Below are positions 11,101-22,973 of a DNA stretch of 64,000 nt, piece by piece. A model generated the notes under the pieces. That model made no database searches, was not told the DNA's origin, and saw only the letters and a list, made by a program, of their open reading frames with translations. Position 1 is the stretch's first letter; each line of letters starts with the position of its first letter. The position numbers were made by a program, and so were the translations under genes. The DNA lies in contig JAJYWB010000001.1 in NCBI GenBank assembly GCA_021791715.1, positions 1 through 64,000 on the forward strand. Reading direction: 5' to 3'. This DNA comes from Planctomycetota bacterium. GTDB lineage: Bacteria; Planctomycetota; Planctomycetia; Isosphaerales; Isosphaeraceae.

Positions 11101-11493
11101 CCGAATCGCGCCGATCTCGCCGGCCTCTTCCGAAGCCGATACCGAATGCAGCAGACGTTCCATCGAATCGAGCGCCCTGATCGCATCGTTGCTGTTGATT
11201 TGATCATTCCGCGACCATTGGTCTTCGACCACTCTGAGCTCATTCACAAGGCCGTGCTCGACCTTCCCCAGCGATTCGCCGAAAACATCGTCCCAATAAT
11301 CCAACATCAACGATAACAATTTATTCGTTGAATGCTCGAGAACGGGCGGGTTCTCGGCGACGACTCGTCCCGCAGCCGAACGTGTTGAACCGCCGTCAAG
11401 CCGAGATTTCAGCTCTCGCTCGACGAAAGGGGCGAGCCCGGCCGCCGTCAGTTCGAGCCCTTTACCGATGCGATCGCGATTCGATAAGGCCAT
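8149..11493 (-). CDS. Large DUF499 ATPase with N-terminal Swt1-type HEPN domain
   Basis: A protein of about 1,114 residues. The N-terminus (ALSNRDRIGKGLELTAAGLA) is the signature I associate with Swt1-like HEPN domains found in defence ATPases. The ATP-binding loop NFGGGKTHSLLALFHLF lies near residue 246, followed by LILIDEWVAYARQ, a Walker B/acidic motif of the DUF499 (COG1483) AAA+ group. The last 75 residues (VEITIEIQAELGEDAAQKLV) are the typical DUF499 tail. Function is unproven; such ATPases recur beside DUF1156 methylases and helicases, as here. Start: the ATG at 11493 has GAGGGAG nine bases upstream; the longer frame begins with TTG at 11517, overlapping the DUF5615 stop. Last gene of the minus-strand block; 7.8-8.15 kb beyond it holds no clear gene. 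Confidence 0.85.
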   Translation of the reverse strand: MALSNRDRIGKGLELTAAGLAPFVERELKSRLDGGSTRSAAGRVVAENPPVLEHSTNKLLSLMLDYWDDVFGESLGKVEHGLVNELRVVEDQWSRNDQINSNDAIRALDSMERLLHSVSASEEAGEIGAIRMDLMRNVFDDQRRQEMRKKSFQPTDGKPQGGLKAWRTVVTPHPDVASGRYQKAEFAADLWQVYQGEGSDEYRDPIEFFRRTFLTEGLKRLLEQAILRLSGRGGDPVVELQTNFGGGKTHSLLALFHLFSGEKTIGAPGVEDLVGNLGVSIPSNVKRCVFVGTQISPGKPRAKPDGTIVRTMWGEIAWQLGGREAYSRIREDDERATNPGDAMKAIFDDYGPCLILIDEWVAYARQLHEAADLPAGTFETQFTFAQALSESVKAASKTLLVVSVPASESPNQKGSRSASDIEVGGERGRAALERLKNAIGRVEASWRPASSDEGFEIVRRRLFQPLTHEQCVARDAVARSFVESYGSQQQEFPSECREADYERRIKSAYPIHPELFDRLFNDWSSIAKFQRTRGVLRLMAAVIHSLWERDDSNLLIMPGTVPIDDSRVQFELTRYLEEQWTPVIEKDVDGENSLPRRIDFENPNLGRYSACRRTARTIYLGSAPVPAAAHRGIDESRIKLGCFQPGETVATFGDSLRRLTDSATYLYVDGKRYWYSTQPTVARLADDRAGQFSDDHVSEEIIKRLREQAKTRGDFTKVHTCAASGDIPDEREARLVILGPEFPHISKGATSKARVECESILENRGKSPRNYRNTLVFLAGDGARLRELDQAVRRFLAWSSIREQKEELNLDQFQIKQAETKRSDADETVNLRITEAYHWLIFPIQPDKNGSIGWTELKVTGQESPAIRVSRKLRSEEALLVNMGGVRLRTELDRIPLWEYNCNHVHIKLLMDHMARYIYLPRLRDEQVLIAAIRSGVEQQAWRTDTFAYAEAWDEKSKRYQGLRAGESILLAIDDRSVIVKPDAAAAQIESDRHKSETRTDKPFVLDDTRSSSGERPDASTRRGSDEGGSSVKTAKQLRRFHGSVQVDPLRLARDAAKIADEVVQHLTALNGANVEITIEIQAELGEDAAQKLVRDVTENCRTLKFHTYGFEES

Positions 11494-11513
11494 CGACGTC
11501 TGTCTCCCTCGAC

Positions 11514-11891
11514 TCAAGATTCACGGATGATCGGCAGAGAAAGTAATCGTATCCTGGTTGGCTCGATGATAGCCACGGCGCCGTTTTCGATCTCGGCTGA
11601 GATCATCGGTAAGTTGGCGAGCAGCAAAGCGACTTGGTCCGTCGGTCTGCGAGGCGTGGCACCCCGGAACAAGATCACAGAGGGTTTGCTCAAAGATCGC
11701 AGAGCGAGAATCGTCCCGAAGTCGGTATCGGCCGAAAGCACGATTCGGTCCTCATCCGCGGCCCGCTGGAAGATCACGGAATCCGATGCGTCCGCGATGT
11801 CATAGTCACGAACGTGTATGGCGTCGTGTCCCGCGTCTAGAAGTCCCAAGGCGATCGCAGGCGATAGAGCGTTATCGACCAGGAATTTCAT
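11514..11891 (-). CDS. DUF5615 PIN-like toxin-type protein
   Basis: A 125-residue protein with the DUF5615 pattern: MKFLVDNALSPAIALGLLDA at the N-terminus, then HVRDYDIADASD, VLSADTDFG and LFRGATP. This is a minimal PIN/Mut7-C-like fold with acidic residues (Asp6, and the Asp pair in SADTDFG) expected to hold the metal of a ribonuclease. Family members are predicted toxins paired with DUF433 antitoxins, as here. It overlaps the DUF433 gene by 4 bases (ATGA), so the two are translationally coupled. The partner gene precedes it and the DUF499 ATPase follows within 20 bases. Confidence 0.85.
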   Translation of the reverse strand: MKFLVDNALSPAIALGLLDAGHDAIHVRDYDIADASDSVIFQRAADEDRIVLSADTDFGTILALRSLSKPSVILFRGATPRRPTDQVALLLANLPMISAEIENGAVAIIEPTRIRLLSLPIIRES

Positions 11892-12118
11892 GGCACGGTG
11901 ACCAGCGGGAGCTCACGTTGCCTCAAAGTTTCAGCGGCGAACCTCAGTGCTTCGCGGATGTCCTCGGCCTCGAGGTCGGGATACGCGCTCAAAATCTCCT
12001 CCGACGTCATCCCGTCGGCGGTCATGCCGACGACCGTCGCGACGGGAATCCTCAACCCTCGCAGACAGGGAACTCCTCCCATTTGCGATGGATCGACGGT
12101 GATCCGCGTGAATTTCAT
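11888..12118 (-). CDS. DUF433 antitoxin-like protein
   Basis: A 76-residue protein with the DUF433 helix-turn-helix pattern: ITVDPSQMGGVPCLRGLRIP, then VATVVGMTADGMTSEEILSA and YPDLEAEDIREALRFAAET. DUF433 proteins are usually the antitoxin and autorepressor of DUF5615 or PIN toxins. The ATG at 12118 is preceded by AAGGAA. A dispersed palindromic element lies directly upstream (12149-12323), separating the pair from the DUF1156 methylase gene, so the pair may have its own promoter there. Confidence 0.85.
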   Translation of the reverse strand: MKFTRITVDPSQMGGVPCLRGLRIPVATVVGMTADGMTSEEILSAYPDLEAEDIREALRFAAETLRQRELPLVTVP

Positions 12119-12148
12119 GATACGTTCCTTTTCCTAGGCTTTATCATC

Positions 12149-12323
12149 CCTAACGCGGCTGAGCCGCAATCACACCAACCCGACGCGCGAGCGAGGGGCT
12201 GCTGATAATATCGTGAAAACTTTCGATTGATCATTTGATCGCACCCTCGCTTCCGCGTCGGGTTGGTATAATCTCCACTTCCACTCTCTCAAAAGATGCG
12301 CGCACAAGATACAGACGAAGAGT
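12149..12323 (+). repeat. Dispersed palindromic element, copy A
   Basis: This segment matches 28383-28567 in inverted orientation along its whole length. Shared parts, in order: CCTAACGCGGC, CCGCAATCA, ACCAACCCGACGCGCGAGCG, the core TGATAATATCGTGAAAACTT, the mirror end CCTCGCT..GCGTCGGGTT, TATAATCTC, GATGCGCGC and AGATACAGAC. The ends are inverted repeats around a roughly 40-bp core, so it can fold as a long hairpin. It codes for nothing recognisable. It looks like a REP/MITE-type element. Confidence 0.85.
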
Positions 12324-12338
12324 CGATGAGTCGTTTAA

Positions 12339-15300
12339 TCAAAAGAATTCGCCTTGTTTATCTTTCGGGCCCGAAGTTCGAGCGGCCCGCGCCAGCTTTG
12401 AGATCTCGGGCCACGCGATCACGAGCGCGTTGTACGCGAGAGCCTCCTCGGCCCATTTCTTACGTTCACAGATTGAGTATAGCCGATACGCGAGTTCGCG
12501 AGCGGTTTCGCCGATTCCTCCCAGTTGGTTGAGAAGCGCGGCGGCTTCGGATTCGCCTTTCGATTCGAGCGCTTTGATCAAATGCTGGGCGCTCTCCCAA
12601 ACCGTGAGCCTTTTATCCTGGGAGGGATTCCACTGATCCGGAAGTTCCGATCTCGATAAGAGTTGAACCTTCCCCTTGCTCGCCTTAACGATCCCCGCCT
12701 CGACAAGCCCGTTGACCGCGGTATTCTTCGCCCTGCTCAGCGTTTCGGCGACGCCGAAAGGCCCTTCACCCGCGCCGAACTGATCGAACCAAGCCAAGGC
12801 CCAGCGAGTATCGGCGTCGAAATCCCCCTCCTGTTCGGCGAGCACTTCATCAAGCACTTGATTGATAATGCCGAGCGCGGTTCGGACGGTCATGGGCGAT
12901 CCGTTCGATTCGATCACCTTCGCATACCGCGTGAAAACCCCCATCCCCGGCCCGATCGACGCTTGCGCCAGATCGACCGGAGCGATGTTCCCCTGCTGAA
13001 GGTTCTTGAGCGCTTCGGGGAGTTCTTGCCTCAAAGAGTTCATGAAATCTTTACGCGATGCGATCGGAGCATTCTCGGGCCGTGGGCGACAGACCAGAAT
13101 GATGGAAGATGCCAAAGAGTTTGATCCCAAACCGATCATGCGTGTTGCCATTTCAGTTCTCATCGGCCAAGTACCTGTTATGCTGAATCCAGCAAGGATC
13201 AAGCTTGATAACATAGTTTCCCATCCTGTCGATGCAGTAGTATAGCTTCGTTTAATAGAATCAATATCTAATGTTTGAATAGATTCTTCGAATTCTTCAA
13301 TAAGGAGATCATTATCCTCTTGCATTTGCTTGTAACCGTAAACAACTGTGAGTGGATAATCAAATGTATGAAATTTGTGAATGCAAGAAAATGCTCCTGT
13401 TATTCCATTCTCAAAGAACATTTGTGCATCACGTTTATTGCCGTTATGTCTATAAGGGCTCGCAATAAGTTCTTGTGTCTTTGGTGTAAGAGACGTTGAT
13501 AATAGATTATAATATAATCCTTTTAATGATCGACGAACCCATACATAAAAGAAATCTGATAGGTCGGCGTAGCCTATGTTGTCATAGTAAGGTGGGTCTG
13601 AAGATACTACGCAATAATTAGCATTCGATGTATTATTTAATTTAAGGCAACCGGATATTTGGCTGCTTTTTAAGCTATCTTTTATGAAATCAGGTGTATT
13701 TGAATTACTCTGATTAACAATGCCAATAATAGTCGAAAATAATTCATTTAAAACTAAACAGACCCAATCAATATTTTTGTTCCAATTTCCTGAAGAATCG
13801 CTGAATGTATTTCCTTCAGCAAAATCCCAGGTCATAGGAATGGCCTGTCTTGCAAACGTACTTCTTAATGCTTCCATCTTTGGACTGCTATCCCAAGTAC
13901 AAATAGTTGAGCATCGATCCAATGCCTTTTCGATTACAAATGCCAAATACGTCGCCACGGCGTCGGCGTAAGCGACGGGACCGAGCCCTCCCTCTTCGAG
14001 TGGCCGATCATCGACGGTTTTCGTTTGAGGTTCAGCAGATTCCTGTGCGGATAAATGGATTTGGGGATTAGAAGTTAGTGCATTCTTGGCGTCGGCCAAA
14101 ACCTTCTCTCGCGCTTCTCCCACCAAATCGCTGAAAGTCGTCAATACGACCAATTGGCGTGGAGTGAAGAGTTTGTAATGCTTGTTCATTCCGTATAGCA
14201 TGACTCGGAATCCCAAAGCTTGATTAGGTAAATCGGTATCAGGATAATCAATTGGATTTGCAGAATTGGCAATTTTAATATGTTCGTCTTGAGGATTAAT
14301 GTATAACCTAGTGTTATTTCCTTCAACTACAATCGCCATCATACGAGATTTCATCCGATTCGATTTTCCTTCTTCTCGAATGTAATCGAATGAGATAGGC
14401 GTTTCAGTTAGAATACATTTTGCGCCTTTTCTCACGACAGTTCCTTGATTCGGATTGAACTCCGAGGGTGGATTCCCGCAAACAACTTCGAATTGATAAT
14501 CGAATTTGTCTGATTTAATCTTTGGGATAATATAGGTCTCTTTCCCTTTTTTTGTCGACAACCAAAAGGATTTAACAAGCGGCACATGCGCTCCACCGCA
14601 AGCCGGGTTTGGGCTCGCCACCGTCCTCGCCCATAACCACGCGATGACGGTCAGCTCTTGACCGACGTAATCCTTCAAATCGGGACGATCTTCGGCCATT
14701 TCCTCGGTGATCTTCACCTTGGGGTAAAGGTGACCGATTCGCTTTTCGGCTTCGTCGCGCATCCATTTTCCGTAGTAGCGAACGTCTTCGGCTAATCCCT
14801 GAGCGCCGCGCCACGCGTTCATGCCCGGCAAAGCGGTCGTCTTGGCCGATTTTCGTGGTTTCTTGGTTCGACGAGGCGCCGAATCGAGATCGATCGGAAG
14901 CTCGGAATCCGATTGATTTGAGAAATTGTCGCCTACATGAGAATGTGTCGGTTGTTGCGAGATTCTCGATTCGGGATTGACCGGAGGCATTCCGGCGAAT
15001 TTGGGAGGGATTTCGATCAGAGCTTTGGTGATCAGGACCGCGACGGGATTGAGGTCCGATGCGTGGGCACGCAAACCCAATCGTTGCGCCTCGAGCGGAA
15101 TCGATCCTCCACCGCAGAATGGATCGAGTACGGGGGGAGCGTGTTCGGCGAGGAAGGCGTTAACGGCTTCGGCGTCGGCGGTTCGCGTGAGGAAATCGTT
15201 GAAGATCACGCTTTTCGGTTCGGTTTCGCCCGAGTCGTTCGCCTTGGTGTGGCCGAACGCGGCCTTCCAGACCGGTTCCTTGATTGTATAAACATAGCGA

Positions 15301-15689
15301 TCGCTTTTTTTCCATTCGCCGAGTTCGATTTTACGAGAGGCGACGCACCTCGCGATCTCGGCTCGAGCTTTATTGATCACGACGGGATTATTCGAGTTTT
15401 CCCAGAGGACGAGTTCTTCGATGATCTGATGGAGTCGATTGCGTTCGGTTCCGATCCAATGTTCGCGGGTTTCGCCCGAGAGTTTATTGGCTTCGGGATC
15501 GTCGCTTGGGTCGTCGACGAGCGATGCGAACAGGACGGCTCTGCAAGCCGCGAGGGGGCGTCTGGCCCACCACAAATGGAGCGTGCTGGGGTGTCCGTGT
15601 CGGATCGATTTCTCGCGTGCCGAGGCGATATTGATCGCCTTGAGCGGTAGGGAAACCTCGATGAGTTTTTTCCGATACGGAGGAGCCAT
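12339..15689 (-). CDS. DUF1156 adenine-specific DNA methylase
   Basis: A 1,116-residue protein. The N-terminus (KKLIEVSLPLKAINIASARE, then HPSTLHLWWARRPLAACRAV) is DUF1156. The AdoMet motif DPFCGGGSIPLEAQRLG is near residue 191 and the catalytic DPPYYDNIGYADLSDFFYVW near residue 696, giving an N6-adenine (or N4-cytosine) DNA methylase of COG1743. Between residues about 376 and 860 the DNA is clearly richer in A+T than the flanks, with different codon choice, although the frame is intact. The C-terminal 200 residues are again GC-rich and contain a helical, possibly DNA-binding segment. Likely role: methylating host DNA as the self mark of a defence system. 340 gene-free bases separate it from the GTPase gene. 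Confidence 0.9.
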   Translation of the reverse strand: MAPPYRKKLIEVSLPLKAINIASAREKSIRHGHPSTLHLWWARRPLAACRAVLFASLVDDPSDDPEANKLSGETREHWIGTERNRLHQIIEELVLWENSNNPVVINKARAEIARCVASRKIELGEWKKSDRYVYTIKEPVWKAAFGHTKANDSGETEPKSVIFNDFLTRTADAEAVNAFLAEHAPPVLDPFCGGGSIPLEAQRLGLRAHASDLNPVAVLITKALIEIPPKFAGMPPVNPESRISQQPTHSHVGDNFSNQSDSELPIDLDSAPRRTKKPRKSAKTTALPGMNAWRGAQGLAEDVRYYGKWMRDEAEKRIGHLYPKVKITEEMAEDRPDLKDYVGQELTVIAWLWARTVASPNPACGGAHVPLVKSFWLSTKKGKETYIIPKIKSDKFDYQFEVVCGNPPSEFNPNQGTVVRKGAKCILTETPISFDYIREEGKSNRMKSRMMAIVVEGNNTRLYINPQDEHIKIANSANPIDYPDTDLPNQALGFRVMLYGMNKHYKLFTPRQLVVLTTFSDLVGEAREKVLADAKNALTSNPQIHLSAQESAEPQTKTVDDRPLEEGGLGPVAYADAVATYLAFVIEKALDRCSTICTWDSSPKMEALRSTFARQAIPMTWDFAEGNTFSDSSGNWNKNIDWVCLVLNELFSTIIGIVNQSNSNTPDFIKDSLKSSQISGCLKLNNTSNANYCVVSSDPPYYDNIGYADLSDFFYVWVRRSLKGLYYNLLSTSLTPKTQELIASPYRHNGNKRDAQMFFENGITGAFSCIHKFHTFDYPLTVVYGYKQMQEDNDLLIEEFEESIQTLDIDSIKRSYTTASTGWETMLSSLILAGFSITGTWPMRTEMATRMIGLGSNSLASSIILVCRPRPENAPIASRKDFMNSLRQELPEALKNLQQGNIAPVDLAQASIGPGMGVFTRYAKVIESNGSPMTVRTALGIINQVLDEVLAEQEGDFDADTRWALAWFDQFGAGEGPFGVAETLSRAKNTAVNGLVEAGIVKASKGKVQLLSRSELPDQWNPSQDKRLTVWESAQHLIKALESKGESEAAALLNQLGGIGETARELAYRLYSICERKKWAEEALAYNALVIAWPEISKLARAARTSGPKDKQGEFF

Positions 15690-16029
15690 TGGGGAAGATC
15701 AGTCCGAGTTCATGGAACCGAGTGGGGGCTTCGCACGCTTTGGGATCGGTATCACCTTGGGCGCGGTTTTGTGGGCCGAGGTTCGAACCGATGCGATAGT
15801 ATGGATTGAGAACGAGGAGCAATGCAAGATGGGACAAGGCGGCGAATTCGATTTTCGTCGGAATCCGCCTCTTCGCGATGAGCGATTTTATCCGATCGCG
15901 GCGAGAGATTTTCCTAGCTCGCGATATTGGGAGTTCGGATTTGCCGGCCCGCCGCATGGCGACCAGATGAATGATTGTCGACGGATTCGAACGTCTCGGC
16001 GAGATCGATCGGATCGTATTGATTCGAGT
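15690..16029. other. Gene-free stretch between methylase and GTPase genes
   Basis: No open frame here looks like a protein: the minus-strand frame 15484-15957 is mostly antisense-phase to the methylase N-terminus and low in structure. It may be the promoter and leader of the methylase gene. I see no clear -35/-10 pair or terminator. Confidence 0.4.
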
Positions 16030-18408
16030 TTATTTCGTCACGAAATCCAGAGTTTTGAGCAATCGCTCGAATTCCTCGATGGTCGCGCGTTGGGAGGCGA
16101 GATCTTGATCCGTCATGTGAGTATCGCTTTCGACCAAGTTTCGCTCAGAGATATCGGCGTACCGTATCACCGATTCAATCATCTTATCAAATTCTCTTGC
16201 CAACCAGTCGTTGAGTCCACGAACTTTGTCGATGAGGGCGTCTCGAGCGTCGTTAAACATCACCACGGCGATTCGATTCGAATGTTCTGAGAGGATTTTG
16301 ATGATTCGCTTCTTCATCCCAGATCCGGATTCCCAGGATGCTTCTTGGAACGCGGACTGCATATTGGCATGGACTTGATGGTTGATGGAATCATGGAGCG
16401 TCCGTTGCGATTCCTGGATCTTCTTATCCATGCTTCTCTTGGTTTGATCCAGAATCTCGTTAAGAACCGGCTCCATGCTTTTAATGAAATCTATATAACT
16501 TGTACGGGTTCTTTGGGAATCGATAGCCGCGGCGGACACCGAATTGATCAGACGATCTCGATACTTGTCCGCATTTCCAAGCAGGTGATTGGTCGATTTC
16601 TCCAGTTTCTGCGCTAAACTTTCGCTGAAGTGTTCTTCCCAGGCGATCGCGATGCCATCGAGGATCGGCTTGGTGAGATCTGCCGTGAGGTTGTATTTAT
16701 AGATTGATACGTTATACCGTCCTCCGCGTCTGCTAATGGCTTTGAGAGTCGACCAATGCAAATTATTCCATTTCGATACCGTTTGATTCAGTTCATTTTT
16801 CCCTCGTTCTACCGACCAATTGAGTTTTTCCGTGAGAACCGATCGGCACGCTTCCAGATCCTGGACCAATTTCTCACGAATGCTATCAAGGTCTTGATGG
16901 AGAAAGGTCCGAGCGGATTTGACGGCCGCCCTCATTTCCTCTCGGTGAAGATGAGATGTTTCGTAATGCGTACCGATCATCTCCTTTTGAATCTTGACTT
17001 CCTGATTGAACTCATCGAACAAGGTTTGGAGCCGACGAGAAAGATTTTCGTGAAGCGCGGACGCTCCGTTTCCGGAGGATATCAGTTTCAGATGTTCGAT
17101 CAGGCTTGGAATCTCGGTTTGGGAAATGTCGTCAAACACGGCCGAATTCGTTTTTGCAAGACCTTTGTCTTTGAGTCGGAGAAACTCACGAGATGAAACT
17201 GTGAATGTATGCGATCTCTTGAGTTTCCTCGCCAGTTTTTGGCCTTTTTCGCTATCTTGGGAAACATCACCAAATCGTAAAGCATGTGATTGAAGTTGAT
17301 TGAAGACTTCTTTTCTGACGGCCTGATTGCGAGAATAAACGGCTTCCATGATTGTCGCATCCTGATCCAGATCGAACTCATGAATCGCTTCTTCAAGATC
17401 AAGGTTATCCGATGAAGTTCCGATGAATGATAGCGAATCGGCTCGACCATCCATGATGATTCGTCGCAGAAAGTCGTCCGACTTCATCAAATCGCACAAA
17501 CTCTTGGTGAGAGTCCGGTTCATATTAAAAACTATCCAAATATAATTGCAATTCTTTAGATGGTTTTTGGTCAACTCTTCTCGCGCTTTGTTGGTATCGT
17601 TGATTCCGGGCAAATCGATGATCTTGGCGCCGTCGCGTAAGGATTCGAATGGTCCGCGAATGACTACGGATTTAACGATCGGATAAAAAAGTTTTTTTGA
17701 ATCGATGAAGCGTTCGATTTGCGATCTGAATTGATTGATATCATCGCTCTGAATTTCGTATGAGCCGGATTCCAAGGCTCGATGGATTTCCTCTGGTTCG
17801 ACCAAATTCTTCCAGTCAAAATCATTCTTGCAGATATCTTCCTCAGGTTTGTAGACCGCCCAAAGTTTTTCGAGAGACGACTTTGTATCATGAGCATTTT
17901 CTGCGCGATGTGAATCTTCTTCGTCGTGGTTTTGATTATCGTCGAGATCGTCTAGGATCTGCTTGACCTCTTCCATCCATGTTTCGCGAGGAACGAATTC
18001 GATTCGCGCATTGTAAGGTCCTTCCTCGTACGAAATTTCACAGATCGACGCGGTGCAAGCGCGCATTGTGCTGACAGGCAAGATCTTAACGCCGATGAGA
18101 GCGTTGACAAGCGTACTTTTTCCGGCGCCTGAATCCCCGACGAGCGATATCGAAACCTCGGGTCCACGATTCGCTTGTTCAAGAATCTCACTGAAACGTC
18201 GATCCCAATCATTCCATCGTTCGATAAGTCTTTCATTTTCGCTGTTGGAAATGAATGACTTCAAATTATGATACGAATTCTCGGTTCGACGAATCAGCTC
18301 TCTGATTCGTTCCATCGGCTGATCTTCCAACGACTTTAATAATTCTTGATTCAACGGCTTTCTGCGGTCGACTCCGGAGTAAAAGGTTTGTGGCGGCATA
18401 ATTGTCAT
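16030..18408 (-). CDS. Dynamin-like large GTPase
   Basis: A 792-residue protein. A short helical lead precedes the GTPase domain: G1 P-loop VGDSGAGKSTLVNALIG near residue 93, a switch Thr in STMRACTASICEI, G3 IIDLPGINDTNKAREE near 264, and a G4-like SFIGTSSDNLDLEE. The remaining 400 residues are long amphipathic helices (for example EEHFSESLAQKLEKSTNHLL), the stalk expected in dynamin-family and SLIP-GC-like GTPases. No membrane span is visible. Codon use is more A+T-rich than in the neighbouring methylase ends. AAAAAGGG precedes the ATG. The 5' neighbour in the same direction is a gene remnant ending 15 bases upstream. Bacterial dynamins can act in membrane protection during phage attack; here that is inferred from the neighbourhood. 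Confidence 0.8.
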   Translation of the reverse strand: MTIMPPQTFYSGVDRRKPLNQELLKSLEDQPMERIRELIRRTENSYHNLKSFISNSENERLIERWNDWDRRFSEILEQANRGPEVSISLVGDSGAGKSTLVNALIGVKILPVSTMRACTASICEISYEEGPYNARIEFVPRETWMEEVKQILDDLDDNQNHDEEDSHRAENAHDTKSSLEKLWAVYKPEEDICKNDFDWKNLVEPEEIHRALESGSYEIQSDDINQFRSQIERFIDSKKLFYPIVKSVVIRGPFESLRDGAKIIDLPGINDTNKAREELTKNHLKNCNYIWIVFNMNRTLTKSLCDLMKSDDFLRRIIMDGRADSLSFIGTSSDNLDLEEAIHEFDLDQDATIMEAVYSRNQAVRKEVFNQLQSHALRFGDVSQDSEKGQKLARKLKRSHTFTVSSREFLRLKDKGLAKTNSAVFDDISQTEIPSLIEHLKLISSGNGASALHENLSRRLQTLFDEFNQEVKIQKEMIGTHYETSHLHREEMRAAVKSARTFLHQDLDSIREKLVQDLEACRSVLTEKLNWSVERGKNELNQTVSKWNNLHWSTLKAISRRGGRYNVSIYKYNLTADLTKPILDGIAIAWEEHFSESLAQKLEKSTNHLLGNADKYRDRLINSVSAAAIDSQRTRTSYIDFIKSMEPVLNEILDQTKRSMDKKIQESQRTLHDSINHQVHANMQSAFQEASWESGSGMKKRIIKILSEHSNRIAVVMFNDARDALIDKVRGLNDWLAREFDKMIESVIRYADISERNLVESDTHMTDQDLASQRATIEEFERLLKTLDFVTK

Positions 18409-18423
18409 ATAATAACCCTTTTT

Positions 18424-18616
18424 TCAATCAAGAGTCTGTATACCTTGTTCAAGGTATTCGTGAATGCGGAGAACTTGCCGACGGCTTTCCTCGTCGAGCC
18501 CCAGGTCCCGAGTCGTGTTGGTATAAAGGAGAACGATGAAATCACATTCCGGTTGATCCGTATCGAAAAATGACGTAGTTTCCGGCCTTTTCGCCGTCGT
18601 CTTCCTGGTGAATCAC
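18424..18616 (-). pseudogene. Frameshifted remnant or start-less small gene
   Basis: Two adjoining minus-strand frames read like protein but neither is a whole gene. One starts at GTG 18616 (IHQEDDGEKAGNYVIFRY) and stops; the next frame continues with PECDFIVLLYTNTTRDLGLD and EESRRQVLRIHEYLEQGIQT, ending at 18424. The second frame has no usable start and is preceded by a stop. One indel would join them into about 65 residues. The family is not recognised. The rest of 18409-18901 shows only a low-quality minus-strand frame (18613-18957). Confidence 0.4.
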
Positions 18617-18901
18617 GACTCAGTCGGACATTCGGACGGAATTCGAGACTGATAGCCTTGATTCACAGATCTCAGGATCGTCTTCCGCTTGAAGTGTAGT
18701 TCGCGAATTATAAGATGTCTCGGATTTTTCATTTTCCGGTTGGAATGTGTCTGTGCGTCTGAAATCATGCTATCCGATCTGCTTGAAGAATCCGTCTGAG
18801 ATTCGATCACGAATCGGCTTGGTATGTTCTTGAGGCTTCGCCGAGTCTGGAATTTATGATTCGTCGCGTAAGAATGAACAAGATGCTCAATGTGACCGAA
18901 A

Positions 18902-19134
18902 TCAATGAGCACGATTTTTAGCTTCAAATAATTTCCGATACGAAATCCGATCCTCATCGAGCGCCTTTTTCAGCGTGGACCAGGTTTTCTCGTCGTACCC
19001 CGATTCGTCGGCGAGCCAACGATTGATAAGTTCGATCGCGGCGGCTGGATCATATACGTGATGCGCTTTTTCGCTATTTCCGTTACCTAGCGAGGGTTTA
19101 TGATCTTGATGATTCAGAGAATCATTCACCTTGT

Positions 19135-19138
<4 letters not shown>
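18902..19138 (-). CDS. Small conserved protein of the defence block
   Basis: A 78-residue acidic protein. Residues 31-74 (AAAIELINRWLADESGYDEK and STLKKALDEDRISYRKLFEA) match a short helical pattern I have often seen in small bacterial proteins beside nucleases, helicases and toxin genes, but it has no function I can name. The start ATG overlaps the helicase stop by 4 bases (ATGA), which argues for coupled translation and a role with the helicase. Confidence 0.7.
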
Positions 19139-22641
<3,503 letters not shown>

Positions 22642-22813
22642 GAATCGGATTTTAACGTGCTTGCACGGCGTCACGCCACGACCATGCGGCCGAGTCGGGG
22701 AAGTTCGCAAGATCGCGTTGATTAATATCGACAAGCGGCGATCCGCCGTTTCAATTTTCATAAATGATGAGATCAGAATAACACCAATTTAGTGTCTCAC
22801 CAGGATTCCTTTC

Positions 22814-22829
22814 CGGCGCCGAATTTGCC
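22814..22829 (+). promoter_or_regulatory. Possible sigma-54 promoter of the Mn catalase gene (weak match)
   Basis: CGGCGCCGAATTTGCC keeps GG-N10-GC and TTGC of the -24/-12 consensus TGGCACRNNNNTTGCW but departs at several -24 positions. It lies 145 bases before the catalase start. Listed mainly because four better matches lie in the same cluster. Confidence 0.3.
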
Positions 22830-22973
22830 CTTCAATACCGAGAGGCTCGTCGAAAACGAGTTCTTCGAACCGTCGTGGTGCGAGCGAGGCGTTCGCACGC
22901 TTCTTTCGTCATGATCGGGGCGCCGCTCCGCACAGACAATTGAAACGCCAATGCATCTAGGAGTGACTTCAAT

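Noticed and set aside
18613..18957. 114-codon minus-strand frame between the small protein and the GTPase
   Set aside because: Overlaps the small-protein 3' end in another frame, basic low-structure translation, no family.
22680..22740. Sigma-70-type promoter (TTGAAA, 17 bases, TCGATA) upstream of the helicase gene
   Set aside because: The -10 is poor and a small palindrome lies in the spacer; too weak to list as a feature.
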